Source: Thermoproteota archaeon
GTDB lineage: Archaea; Korarchaeota; Korarchaeia; Korarchaeales; Korarchaeaceae
Direction: 5' to 3'
DNA: 14,763 nucleotides
Assembly: GCA_003661265.1 (NCBI GenBank)
Contig: QMVU01000004.1
Location: 1-14,763 of the forward strand
The position numbers and the translations under genes were made by a program. This document shows positions 1 through 7,573 of this stretch, piece after piece. The first letter of the stretch is position 1. Each line of letters opens with the position of its first letter. A model generated the notes under the pieces. It did not search any database, was not told where the DNA came from, and saw only the letters and a list, made by a program, of their open reading frames with translations.

Positions 1-1
1 C

Positions 2-2557
2 CTTGGTTTTAAAACTTCCTCCAGTTTTCACGTTTATAACGCGATTATCGAGCTATTATCTGACTCTTGGGACAAGGAGAGCTTTAGTTTAATAGTATGG
101 TCCTTCCCTGCGCTGACAGATCTTTTACCGGATTACTTCTATGTGACCTATGAGGCCAAAGGCAAGGAAGTGTTGTTGCCGATATCTAAATTAAACGTAT
201 CCTCGTATTGGAAGGGACATTTGACTCTCACGGTAGCAATGCCAGATGGTCGGAGCTTCTCATGGGACAGAGGTGAGTGGACGGCTAATGGAACCCTGAA
301 GCTACACGTTGATATCCCAGGGATTAAGCACGTCGATATCTCCTGCAACTTGCCGGTGCATAGATCTTGGTTTAGATACGACTACGGCCTCCAGATGATG
401 AATCCATCCGACAATCTTCCGGTGTCCTGGAATGAATGGTGCTATTTCTTCGGGGACGAGGATTGTTGCGCGAGCTCGTGGATCTCTGACTGCCCAGACT
501 GCCGGATACCCTTATGGGGGTTTGCGCCAGATCCGATTAACCTCATTGTATACCTAATAGGCAGGACTTCAACCGAAAAGGGATATTGCTTTGGGATGTG
601 CGTCACAGCGAGGGACCTCCACAATGGAGAGTTTCAGCTCTGGGTAGGTGGTTCTGAAGACTCCCCAACCCTAGCTCCTCCGGACGAATACCCATTCCTG
701 TATGAGTATTTCGGAAGGCTGCTCTGGAACGGCAGACATTCTGGAAGACACGGCTCCACTCTAAAATCTGCGATCAGAAGGAACCACCTGTGGCAACTAA
801 GCATGGAAACGATCCCTCACATTTTGGACGCGCTTATTCCAGGTGTAATTGAATCAATAAGCCGTATCTTTGAAGAAGGCGTCTTCCAGATGAACGAACT
901 TCTCGAGGAGATAGATGAGTTCAAGTCCGGCGAAGGGGACCCCCCGATCGTTTGCATATACAACGGATTGACGAATGGACACGCACTGCTGGCCTATGAC
1001 TACGAATATCTTCCGGATGGAAAGATTGCCGTAAAGGTCTACGATCCAAACAAGCCGTTTCACTACCTAGAGACCTCTGATAAGAATAGCACGCTCTACC
1101 TAATTCCAGGAGGGGGGATGGTCGACTGGGAGTACGATATGTCAGGAGAAATTTGGCACGGGATAGAGCAGTGGACTCCCTTCATATGGAATCCCTTCGC
1201 GGTAGTTCCACTGGACGACCTCAAGGGAAATCCTGATGGAATAGATATTTGCGACATCCCCGAGTTAGGACTGGATCTTCTCTGGGAAGTGTTAGTGGGG
1301 TCGGCCCATACTGAGCAGATAAACGACCCAGAAGGAAGGTTCTTCTACATCGAGAGTGGTAAAAGAAATTGGGACCCAGATACTTCTTTGCCTTTCTCCG
1401 CGAGGGTCCCTCTGCTTGGCGCCTCAGATGATTCCCCAGAGCTTTACTTCTTGGCCGATAACAACTCCTACTCCTGGACGGTTGTTGGGGACTCGGAGGG
1501 CACCTACATGCTAATGGCCCGGATGGCCAACGACACAGTTCTTGGATTCGAGGAGATAGAGACCTCTTCTGGTTCTAAGGACTTTATAGAGACGGATCCT
1601 TCCAACCTCAGGGTATCAATATGGCCCCAGGAGAGGAAGGGCTTCTTCCTAAGGTACATAAGGGAGGACGAGGAGAGAAGGTACGTCAGATCATTTTCGC
1701 TGAGGTTTCCAGGTTTTCCACAGGAAAACAAACTTGAGGGGATTGCCGATCCTGCTCAGGACTTCCTTCTCATCAGGAACCTAGGTCCAATGGGAGCTAC
1801 CTACGACCTCCTCATAGACTCCATAAGCGGGGAATCCTACAGGAGGTTCCAGCACGACGGAATACCGATAGCTCCAGGTGAGACCCACAGGATAAAGCCC
1901 TCATGGGAAGACCTAGGTAAGGTGATCATTGAGATAGATGAGGACGGCGATGGAACCCCTGACAAGACCTTGGAGCTTGATCAGGCTGTTGAGGGACCTG
2001 TTGCTGATGCTGGACCTGATGTTTGTGCTGTAGCAGGCCCAGACGGGCTTGCAAAGGTAACGCTGGATGGAACAGGCTCCTATTCCCCGCAGGGGAGACC
2101 ACTAGCCTATACCTGGACTGGAGACTTCCTGGAGGGAAACGGAACTGCCCACGGGAGCAAACCCACCCTCACCTTCCCTGTTGGAGTCTGGATGGTTGAG
2201 CTAAGGGTTTCTGATGGGGAGAGGACGTCCTTCCCAGACACAGTTCTCGTTAAGGTCGCGCCTCCGGCTGGGAACATGACGGATTCTGATGGAGACGGGA
2301 TTTCCGATATGTTTGAGGAGGACTTGCTCGGGACGGATCCGAACTCAGCCGACACAGACGGCGACGGGATACCGGACTCTGAGGACAGCATGCCATACCT
2401 CAGAGGAGGGAAACCCAAGGAAACTCCGCCTCCTAAGGAAAGAGGACTTCCGATAATCGAGATAATAGAGCAGAACATGTATCTAGCCATAGCTGCGCTG
2501 CTTATCTTTGCTGTCCTTATCCTGATCGTCCTGATGAAGCTAACTAGCGGTAAGTAG
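2..2557 (+). CDS. Surface-anchored papain-like cysteine peptidase-like protein with PKD and TSP3 repeats (5' partial)
   Basis: The frame is open from the window edge, so the GTG at 143 is probably internal and the true start and any signal peptide lie upstream. Counting from the codon at position 2 (851 visible residues): a likely catalytic Cys196 in GYCFGMC, His327 in GHALLAYD and Asp348 in YDPN form the Cys-His-Asp pattern of papain/C39-like peptidase folds. A beta-rich stretch follows (about 400-660). Next comes a PKD/Ig-like domain (about 665-754, starting VADAGPD), then an acidic TSP3-type calcium-binding repeat (about 761-796, DSDGDG and DTDGDG), a Pro/Lys-rich linker and one membrane helix (827-845) with a short KLTSGK tail inside. 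The protein is probably displayed outside the cell. Whether it is an active protease, and on what, is inference. It ends in tandem stops TAG TGA and is convergent with the acyl-CoA operon. Confidence 0.75.
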   Translation, partial: LGFKTSSSFHVYNAIIELLSDSWDKESFSLIVWSFPALTDLLPDYFYVTYEAKGKEVLLPISKLNVSSYWKGHLTLTVAMPDGRSFSWDRGEWTANGTLKLHVDIPGIKHVDISCNLPVHRSWFRYDYGLQMMNPSDNLPVSWNEWCYFFGDEDCCASSWISDCPDCRIPLWGFAPDPINLIVYLIGRTSTEKGYCFGMCVTARDLHNGEFQLWVGGSEDSPTLAPPDEYPFLYEYFGRLLWNGRHSGRHGSTLKSAIRRNHLWQLSMETIPHILDALIPGVIESISRIFEEGVFQMNELLEEIDEFKSGEGDPPIVCIYNGLTNGHALLAYDYEYLPDGKIAVKVYDPNKPFHYLETSDKNSTLYLIPGGGMVDWEYDMSGEIWHGIEQWTPFIWNPFAVVPLDDLKGNPDGIDICDIPELGLDLLWEVLVGSAHTEQINDPEGRFFYIESGKRNWDPDTSLPFSARVPLLGASDDSPELYFLADNNSYSWTVVGDSEGTYMLMARMANDTVLGFEEIETSSGSKDFIETDPSNLRVSIWPQERKGFFLRYIREDEERRYVRSFSLRFPGFPQENKLEGIADPAQDFLLIRNLGPMGATYDLLIDSISGESYRRFQHDGIPIAPGETHRIKPSWEDLGKVIIEIDEDGDGTPDKTLELDQAVEGPVADAGPDVCAVAGPDGLAKVTLDGTGSYSPQGRPLAYTWTGDFLEGNGTAHGSKPTLTFPVGVWMVELRVSDGERTSFPDTVLVKVAPPAGNMTDSDGDGISDMFEEDLLGTDPNSADTDGDGIPDSEDSMPYLRGGKPKETPPPKERGLPIIEIIEQNMYLAIAALLIFAVLILIVLMKLTSGK

Positions 2558-2578
2558 TGAGTATCTCTCCCCTTCCTC

Positions 2579-2584
2579 TTTTTT
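2579..2584 (+). terminator. T-run terminator after the surface protein gene
   Basis: Six consecutive T residues within a pyrimidine-rich stretch begin 22 nt after the first stop codon. Archaeal RNA polymerase often terminates at such T-runs without a hairpin. No comparable run serves the opposing operon. A weak hairpin (AATCG at 2624-2628, CGATT at 2635-2639) lies just past the stop of the enoyl-CoA hydratase gene. Confidence 0.5.
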
Positions 2585-2642
2585 ACCTGCTGAGTATTGG
2601 ATTTCAGTGAGGGTCTCGCGCCGAATCGTTAAGTCGATTGCC

Positions 2643-3431
2643 CTACTTACCCTTAAACTCTGGTTTTCTCCTCGAAAGGAAGGCATTCAACCCTTCCTTA
2701 GCGTCCTCTGTTGAAAAAACAGCGCTAAAAGCGTGCTTCTCCAGCTCCAGTCCTACGTCGAGGGGAACTTGGGATCCTAAGATTAAGGTCCTCTTTATGA
2801 GGGCTTGAGCGACAGCAGGCCCCTCAACTATCCTCTCCGCCAAAGCTCTAACCTCATCTCTCAGCTTCTCCTTTGGAACTACTTTGTGGACTAGCCCTAT
2901 TTCCAAGGCCTTCGAGGCTGGGATCCTCTCCCCAAGCATTAGCAGTTCCATTGCCCTTGAAAGGCCTATTAGCCTGGCCAGCCTCTGGGTGGCCCCCCAT
3001 CCGGGGATGATCCCAAGCTTAACCTCAGGGCTCCCTAGTTGAGCGTCTTCTGCCGCTATCCTGAAGTCGCAGGCCAAAGCGAGTTCGAAGCCCCCTCCAA
3101 GGGCGTATCCGTTTATGGCAGCTATTACTGGAACCCTAAGGCCCTCAATCTTCTTCATTAATTTCTGCCCGATCTCAGAGAACTCCAGAGCACCAAGGGA
3201 ATCTAGCTTAGACAGCACTTCGAGGTCAGCGCCTGCGCAAAAGGCCTTTTCTCCCTCTCCAGTTATTACAACGCACTTTACCTCCCTGTCCTCATTTATC
3301 TCATCCACTAGCTCAGAGAGCTCCTTTAACATGTCAATGTTGAATGCGTTCAACTTATCTGGCCTGTTCAGGTAGATCCAGACTATTCCCCTTTCCCTCT
3401 CAACCCTTAAGGTCCTGTAATCAGTATACAT
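2643..3431 (-). CDS. Enoyl-CoA hydratase (crotonase family)
   Basis: This 262-residue protein is a normal-length crotonase. It should add water across the 2,3 double bond of enoyl-CoA thioesters such as crotonyl-CoA in the cytoplasm. CAGADL (65-70) and NGYALGGG (107-114) form the oxyanion hole and CoA-binding loops. Both catalytic glutamates are present: Glu116 in GGGFELA and Glu136 in GSPEVKLG. With both acids kept, hydratase activity is more likely than the isomerase, decarboxylase or thioesterase activities of other family members. The ATG lies inside the last codons of the upstream dehydrogenase gene (11-nt overlap, different frame), which implies translational coupling. It is the last gene of the four-gene operon. 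Chain-length specificity cannot be read from the sequence. Confidence 0.9.
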   Translation of the reverse strand: MYTDYRTLRVERERGIVWIYLNRPDKLNAFNIDMLKELSELVDEINEDREVKCVVITGEGEKAFCAGADLEVLSKLDSLGALEFSEIGQKLMKKIEGLRVPVIAAINGYALGGGFELALACDFRIAAEDAQLGSPEVKLGIIPGWGATQRLARLIGLSRAMELLMLGERIPASKALEIGLVHKVVPKEKLRDEVRALAERIVEGPAVAQALIKRTLILGSQVPLDVGLELEKHAFSAVFSTEDAKEGLNAFLSRRKPEFKGK

Positions 3432-4599
3432 AGAACCCTCTCCCCGCCTCCCTACCCAGCCAACCCCTCTTAACGTAATCCTTCAAGATGGGGCAGGGCC
3501 TGTATACTTCCTCCTTCCTCTCCGAGAGGAGGAGCTCAAGCTTTCTAATGACTTCCCTTATTCCCATCTCGTCAGCGAGCTCTAGGGGTCCTTTCGGCCA
3601 CCCAGCTCCCAATTTCATGGCCGTATCTACGTCCTTTACCTCGGCCACCTCATCCATGACTATCCAAGCCGCCTCGTTAACGGCAACTACGAGGAGTTCC
3701 GATGCATCGTACCTCTTTTCAAGCTCCCTCGGTATGCTGGGCCTCCCTTCACTCCAGTCGTAGAACCCCTTTCCCGTTTTCCTTCCCAGCTTTCCCTGAG
3801 AAATCAGGTCATCCATGATGGGGCAGTACCTAAGCCTGTCCCCATAAGCATCTGATAATGTCCTCATGATCTCTGACAGCACGTCAAGTCCTATGTAGTC
3901 TGCCAGCTCGAAAAGTCCCATGGGAAGCCCAGCGCCGTACTTGGCCGCAGCATCGACCTCCTCCTTCTCAGCCCTTCCAAGATGAACGTCCCAAAACGCC
4001 TTGCTGAACACGGCCCCAAGAATCCTGTTCACGATGAATCCCCTCTCATCTTTCTTCACGAGCACTGGCGTCTTGCCTAAGGATCTAGCTAGGCGCATGA
4101 CCTTTTCTATGGTTTCCTCGCTTGTGTAATCTCCCTTGATTACCTCAACCAATGCCATGATCTGGGGAGGGTTGAAGAAGTGCATCCCAGCAACCTTCTC
4201 CGGCCTCCTTGTCGTCTTGGAAATCTCGGTTATGCTGAGACTCGATGTGTTCGACGTCAGGATGGCCTCCTCAGGGGCTACCTCGTCTAACTTCTGAAAC
4301 ACGACTTTCTTCAGGTTCATCCTCTCAGGAACAGCCTCTATGGCCAGGTCTATATCGCTCAGATCCTCATACCTCGTTGTAGGCTTTATCCTCGACATAG
4401 AGGCTTCTGCTTCCTCCTTTCCTATTTTCCCCTTCTCTACAAGCTTGTTAAGGCTCCATTTTATTTTCTCCATGGCCTTCTCTAGTATCTCATTGCTTAT
4501 GTCAACCAGGTAAACCTCCAGACCGGACATCGCGCAGATCTGCCCTATTCCATGGCCCATGACCCCAGCCCCAACTACTCCGACCTTCTTAACATCCAT
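3421..4599 (-). CDS. 3-hydroxyacyl-CoA dehydrogenase
   Basis: This protein oxidises (S)-3-hydroxyacyl-CoA to 3-ketoacyl-CoA, or does the reverse. The Rossmann motif GAGVMGHG (10-17) followed by Asp33 at the end of the second strand indicates NAD rather than NADP. The catalytic set of the family is present: Ser119 in NTSSLS, His140 in GMHFFNPP, Glu152 and Asn191 in FIVNRI. At 392 residues it is longer than the roughly 280-residue single-domain enzymes, because it carries two tandem C-terminal 3HCDH domains; the first ends KTGKGFYDW and the second ends AGRGFYVY. This is the layout of the dehydrogenase half of archaeal dehydrogenase-hydratase fusions, but here the hydratase is a separate overlapping gene. 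The start abuts the DUF35 stop, with a GGGTGG-type ribosome site just upstream. Confidence 0.93.
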   Translation of the reverse strand: MDVKKVGVVGAGVMGHGIGQICAMSGLEVYLVDISNEILEKAMEKIKWSLNKLVEKGKIGKEEAEASMSRIKPTTRYEDLSDIDLAIEAVPERMNLKKVVFQKLDEVAPEEAILTSNTSSLSITEISKTTRRPEKVAGMHFFNPPQIMALVEVIKGDYTSEETIEKVMRLARSLGKTPVLVKKDERGFIVNRILGAVFSKAFWDVHLGRAEKEEVDAAAKYGAGLPMGLFELADYIGLDVLSEIMRTLSDAYGDRLRYCPIMDDLISQGKLGRKTGKGFYDWSEGRPSIPRELEKRYDASELLVVAVNEAAWIVMDEVAEVKDVDTAMKLGAGWPKGPLELADEMGIREVIRKLELLLSERKEEVYRPCPILKDYVKRGWLGREAGRGFYVY

Positions 4600-5028
4600 C
4601 TAACCACCCTGCTCATCCAGAGGCACGAACCTGTAGGTTAAGGAACCATGTTCTTCCTTTGCTAAAAGCCTAACCTTCATGCCAATCGAGATCTCATCTC
4701 CTTCAAACCAGGCCAGCACCTTGACGCCTTCCTTCATCCTCGCTACGACTATTGTGTAGGGAGCTTCTCCTGAAAAGCTGGCTGGAGCGGCAGTTATCCT
4801 AGTGTAAGTTTCGACAATGCCCTCACCGCTTAACTCGACCCATTCCACGTCGGAACTCAGGCAGAAAGGGCAGATAGCAGAAGGGGGGAATCTGAGCTTC
4901 GAGCACTTTCTGCACCTGGTTGCCAGAACCTTCCCCTCCTTCAACCCCTCCCAAAACCTTGCAATCCTAGATATCGGGATCTTGTATACTAAGCTGAGGG
5001 TCTTAGATGTGATGAAGGGCTCGCTCAT
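4600..5028 (-). CDS. DUF35 zinc-ribbon/OB-fold acyl-CoA-associated protein
   Basis: The 142-residue product has an N-terminal helix, a rubredoxin-like zinc ribbon (Cys39, Cys42, Cys53, Cys56) and an OB fold beginning near GEGIVETYT. This is the DUF35/ChsH2-like family. Members bind thiolases, and in archaea bridge thiolase and HMG-CoA synthase, helping hand over CoA thioesters. The gene follows the thiolase directly, so its partner is probably that enzyme. Start choice: a TTG at 5061 would add 11 residues inside the thiolase gene. The ATG at 5028 has GGTGA at 5034-5038, a 5-nt spacer and conserved-looking sequence from its first residues, so it is preferred. The gap to the thiolase stop is then only 5 nt. 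The next gene downstream begins at the base next to its stop. Confidence 0.88.
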   Translation of the reverse strand: MSEPFITSKTLSLVYKIPISRIARFWEGLKEGKVLATRCRKCSKLRFPPSAICPFCLSSDVEWVELSGEGIVETYTRITAAPASFSGEAPYTIVVARMKEGVKVLAWFEGDEISIGMKVRLLAKEEHGSLTYRFVPLDEQGG

Positions 5029-5033
5029 TTTCC

Positions 5034-6197
5034 TCACCTTCCCAGAATCGTCACATAGCAATACTGCCCCGTTCCCCCCACGTTATGGGCCAGGGCTAAG
5101 TACCTCCTCAGGGGGGCCTGCCTATTGGGTTCTACCTCCTCCCTCAACTGCTTTGTGAGCTCAGCTATCATCGAAATCCCTGTGGCTCCAAGCGGGTGTC
5201 CCTTAGCCTTTAACCCTCCATCGACGTTCACAGGTATCCTTCCCCCTATCTCGGTCTCTCCTTGCCTTATCAGCTTAGCCCCCTCTCCCTTCTTACAGAA
5301 GCCCAAGTCCTCGTAGGCAAGTATCTCCGCTATGGTAAAACAGTCGTGGACTTCTGCTACCTCTATGTCCTTCGGCTCCACCCTGGCCATCTTATACGCT
5401 ATTTTAGATGCCTCCCTGCTGGATCTCAGTCCGAGGAAATCGGGCCTGTTCCCCATGGTCGAGGTATCCGAGGAAACGCCAACTCCCTTCACCCAGACTG
5501 GTGCATCGATCCCAAGTTCCCTGACCTTATCCTTCGAGGCCAAGACTACGGCGGCAGCGCCGTCACTTATGGGGCAGCAATCGTAAAGCTTGAGGGGCCA
5601 AGCGATCATCCTGGATGATAAAACGTCCTCGACAGTTATCTCGTTTTGGAACTGGGCCTTAGGGTTTCTTGCTCCATACTTGTGGTTCTTAACCGCTACA
5701 AGCGCCAAGTCCTCCTCTGTCGTCCCGAACTTCTTCATGTGGGCCGTAGCGTAAAGGGCGTAATAAGCTGGAAAGGTTAGGCCGAAGTCATGGAACTCCC
5801 AGAAGTACGAGCCAGCTCTTCCTAAGATCTCTATCATCGTGGGCGTCTCCACCTCAGTCATCTTCTCCACCCCTAGGGCTACTGCTAGGTCGTACAACCC
5901 GGATGAGACCGCCATCCAAGCAGCGTAGAAGGCCGCACTTCCGCTCGCGCAGGCAGCTTCACACCTCATTAGAGCAGCTCCGTGCATTCCAACTTGCTCA
6001 GCGGCTATGACAGCAGGGGTAATGTCCTCTGAGCTGAGACCAAAGTTCCCAACTGAGAGGAACTTAACCTCTCGATTTTCTATTCCTGCATCAATAAGGG
6101 CTTCCCTGAGGGCATCAACGGCCAACTCAGAGAGACTTGCATCTCTCCTCTTCCCGAACCTCGTCTGGCCTACACCGATCACCGCTACTTCTCTCAT
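5034..6197 (-). CDS. Thiolase (acetyl-CoA C-acyltransferase, SCP2-like archaeal type)
   Basis: This 387-residue protein condenses two acyl-CoA molecules or cleaves 3-ketoacyl-CoA. The nucleophilic Cys83 sits in EAACASGSAAF. His284 is in VHDCFT, a mark of the SCP2-type branch. His334 is in KGHPLGATG, and the C-terminus has HNVGGTG with Cys380 before the final strand. It belongs to the archaeal thiolase group whose genes pair with DUF35 proteins. Here there is no HMG-CoA synthase in the cluster; beta-hydroxyacyl-CoA enzymes follow instead. This argues for acetoacetyl-CoA/crotonyl-CoA interconversion or beta-oxidation rather than the mevalonate pathway. It is the first gene of the operon. A purine-rich GAGGAGGG lies 12 nt before the ATG, and a TATA-like box predicts a very short leader. 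Confidence 0.92.
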   Translation of the reverse strand: MREVAVIGVGQTRFGKRRDASLSELAVDALREALIDAGIENREVKFLSVGNFGLSSEDITPAVIAAEQVGMHGAALMRCEAACASGSAAFYAAWMAVSSGLYDLAVALGVEKMTEVETPTMIEILGRAGSYFWEFHDFGLTFPAYYALYATAHMKKFGTTEEDLALVAVKNHKYGARNPKAQFQNEITVEDVLSSRMIAWPLKLYDCCPISDGAAAVVLASKDKVRELGIDAPVWVKGVGVSSDTSTMGNRPDFLGLRSSREASKIAYKMARVEPKDIEVAEVHDCFTIAEILAYEDLGFCKKGEGAKLIRQGETEIGGRIPVNVDGGLKAKGHPLGATGISMIAELTKQLREEVEPNRQAPLRRYLALAHNVGGTGQYCYVTILGR

Positions 6198-6226
6198 CTG
6201 GCAGCCATTCCCTCCTCTTCCTACCT

Positions 6227-6234
6227 CTTAAAAA
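6227..6234 (-). promoter_or_regulatory. TATA-like box for the thiolase operon
   Basis: On the minus strand the sequence reads TTTTTAAG. Its centre is about 33 nt from the thiolase ATG, which would give a leader of roughly 7 nt. A second AT-rich element (TTTAATCC, about 6243-6250) lies further upstream and is a weaker alternative. Confidence 0.45.
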
Positions 6235-6289
6235 CTATTAGAGGATTAAAGCCGTTCGTAGAAAGGAACTTCGTCAAACTAGGGGATCT

Positions 6290-6303
6290 ACCCAAAATTG
6301 GGT
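6290..6303. promoter_or_regulatory. Hyphenated palindrome upstream of the thiolase promoter
   Basis: The sequence is ACCCAA-AA-TTGGGT, two perfect 6-bp arms around a 2-bp centre. It lies about 55 bp upstream of the thiolase TATA-like box and about 60 bp past the CBS gene stop. It is a plausible dimer-binding operator for the acyl-CoA operon; no regulator gene is adjacent. The rest of this 166-bp gap holds a short G/C-rich inverted repeat (6319-6331), too small-looped to call a terminator. Confidence 0.3.
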
Positions 6304-6363
6304 CGAATCCGCCGCAGAGGGGAGGCTCCTCCTAACCTCCGCACACCTTTCTTAACGCTTGAT

Positions 6364-7263
6364 TCAGTAGAAGAAAATCCTCCCAGCAGAAATGAGTTTC
6401 CTTACATCGTCCACGAACACATCAACCCCTATGACCTTCGGTAGTTTCAACAGGAAGTCCCTCTCAGTTATTATCCCCTGACCATCACCTACTATCAAGT
6501 GACCTATCCCATGCCTCCTCATCAAGGCGATGGCCTTCCCTACGTCCTCCAGGGGATCTACTGTTACTATCTCCCTTGGGTTCAAGGCTTGGAGAGGGGT
6601 AGCATGAACTTCCTTCACTCTCTTCTCCTTTAGCATGTTAAGCGTCTTCTCGCTTGAGTAAAAGGAGATGAGATCCATTATCGTCAAAATCCCCTTGAGC
6701 CCCGTGGCTGTTTTTAGAACCAGCCTCCTTATGTCATTGGATATCATGACCTTCTGTCCCTCTAAGACGGATGCCTGGGGGGGAAGCGTTATCAAGCAGG
6801 GAGTCATTATCTCTCCAACTCTTACGTGAGTCTCAACGTCGGAAAATAGGGCCATTAGGTGCTTCTCCGATATGACCCCCACGACCCTCCTGTTCTCATC
6901 AACGACTGGAAGAGCTCCTATGTCCCTCTCCATCATTAGATCCACCACATCAACCAGGGAATCGTCAAGCGAGCACCAAGGATATGGAAACATCAGGGAA
7001 TAGGCTGTCTCCTTCTCTAATGCTGTATAGAGATCCATGTTATAATCTTCAACTACCTTCCTGAACTTCTCTCCTCCTCCCATGAAGTTTATGAGGTATT
7101 TGGCGGAGACAACTCCCTCCAGCTTTCCTTCCTCGTCGGCGACTATCGCATGTCTGACCTTCTTCTTATTCATCTCCAGCATTACTTCCAGGAGGCTTGT
7201 CTCAAGTTTAACCACGATAGCCGGAGGATATCTACCAACCCTCAGTTCCCTAAGCGTCTTCAC
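6364..7263 (-). CDS. Protein with four CBS domains
   Basis: The 299 residues consist almost wholly of four CBS motifs: about 8-60, 92-143, 147-203 and 225-275. Typical turns are visible, such as ALPVVDENRRVVGVIS and IGHLIVGDGQGIITERDFL. There is no attached kinase, transporter, nuclease or DNA-binding domain. Stand-alone CBS proteins of archaea usually bind adenine nucleotides (AMP, ATP, sometimes S-adenosylmethionine) as energy sensors; the ligand here is unknown. The start is GTG. It has GGGGGAG a few bases upstream and a TATA-like box 25 nt away, so ribosome site and promoter agree on this start. The gene diverges from mtd, with about 310 bp between the two starts. A role in tuning C1 metabolism is possible but unproven. 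Confidence 0.88.
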   Translation of the reverse strand: MKTLRELRVGRYPPAIVVKLETSLLEVMLEMNKKKVRHAIVADEEGKLEGVVSAKYLINFMGGGEKFRKVVEDYNMDLYTALEKETAYSLMFPYPWCSLDDSLVDVVDLMMERDIGALPVVDENRRVVGVISEKHLMALFSDVETHVRVGEIMTPCLITLPPQASVLEGQKVMISNDIRRLVLKTATGLKGILTIMDLISFYSSEKTLNMLKEKRVKEVHATPLQALNPREIVTVDPLEDVGKAIALMRRHGIGHLIVGDGQGIITERDFLLKLPKVIGVDVFVDDVRKLISAGRIFFY

Positions 7264-7284
7264 GTATCTCCCCCTTATTATTGG

Positions 7285-7292
7285 ATAAAATT
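7285..7292 (-). promoter_or_regulatory. TATA-like box for the CBS protein gene
   Basis: On the minus strand it reads AATTTTAT inside a longer A/T tract. Its centre is about 25 nt before the GTG at 7263, which predicts transcription starting at or next to the start codon. Confidence 0.45.
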
Positions 7293-7540
7293 TTTACAAG
7301 GGCTTTCTCGTGAGACTTAGTGTCCCATACTTTCATTTAACTATTACGTCGCTATGATACAATTCCTAAGGAAGAAGAGAGTTTGCATCCTAAAGACGGT
7401 CTCTCTAACGTGCAACTTAAAGGAATTCGGGGAGATTTTGTTTTTAGATGACGTTCAGCCCGTATCATCGTTCCTTGTAGTTGGATTTTTAAGGGAGCAG
7501 GGATCGAGGTAGCCCCCGCCAGTAGCCCACCTCAGAAACG

Positions 7541-7548
7541 TATTAATC
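7541..7548 (+). promoter_or_regulatory. TATA-like box for mtd
   Basis: TATTAATC is centred about 29 nt upstream of the ATG at 7574 and only 17 nt upstream of the ATG at 7562. If it is used, the upstream ATG would not be in the transcript, which supports the 7574 start. Confidence 0.4.
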
Positions 7549-7573
7549 TTTTCACCAAAGCATGCACAAGGGG

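Larger units (their letters stand above)
7264..7573. other. Divergent intergenic region between the CBS gene and mtd
   Basis: This 310-bp stretch holds the CBS promoter at its left and the mtd promoter at its right. Between them is a 52-codon open frame (7354-7512, +, ATG to TAG) with no ribosome site, no recognisable domain and composition unlike the neighbours; it is probably not a gene. A second AT-rich TTTTTAAG element lies at 7486-7493 and could be an alternative mtd promoter. A 7-bp direct repeat GTAGCCC occurs at 7509-7515 and 7522-7528. No stable RNA gene was seen. Confidence 0.5.

Noticed and set aside
143..145. GTG as the start of the surface protein gene
   Set aside because: The reading frame is open and protein-like back to the window edge and no ribosome site precedes the GTG.
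2624..2639. Hairpin AATCG/CGATT as terminator of the acyl-CoA operon
   Set aside because: The 5-bp AT-containing stem is weak and lacks a following T-run; archaeal terminators do not usually need such hairpins.
3115..3375. Open frames on the plus strand within the acyl-CoA operon (also 3488-3763, 4817-5158, 5125-5618)
   Set aside because: They are antisense to well-conserved enzyme genes and rich in Ser/Pro/Thr, as expected of shadow frames.
6198..6208. Tiny leader open frame (ATG, four codons) overlapping the thiolase ATG as ATGA
   Set aside because: The predicted transcription start lies at or downstream of its ATG, and the ribosome-site spacing is too short.
6319..6331. G/C-rich inverted repeat after the CBS gene as a terminator
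   Set aside because: The loop is a single base, one pair is a wobble, and no T-run follows on the minus strand.
7354..7512. 52-codon open frame upstream of mtd
   Set aside because: No ribosome site, no box at leaderless distance, no recognisable protein features, and it overlaps a candidate mtd promoter element. Kept only as a note in the intergenic entry.
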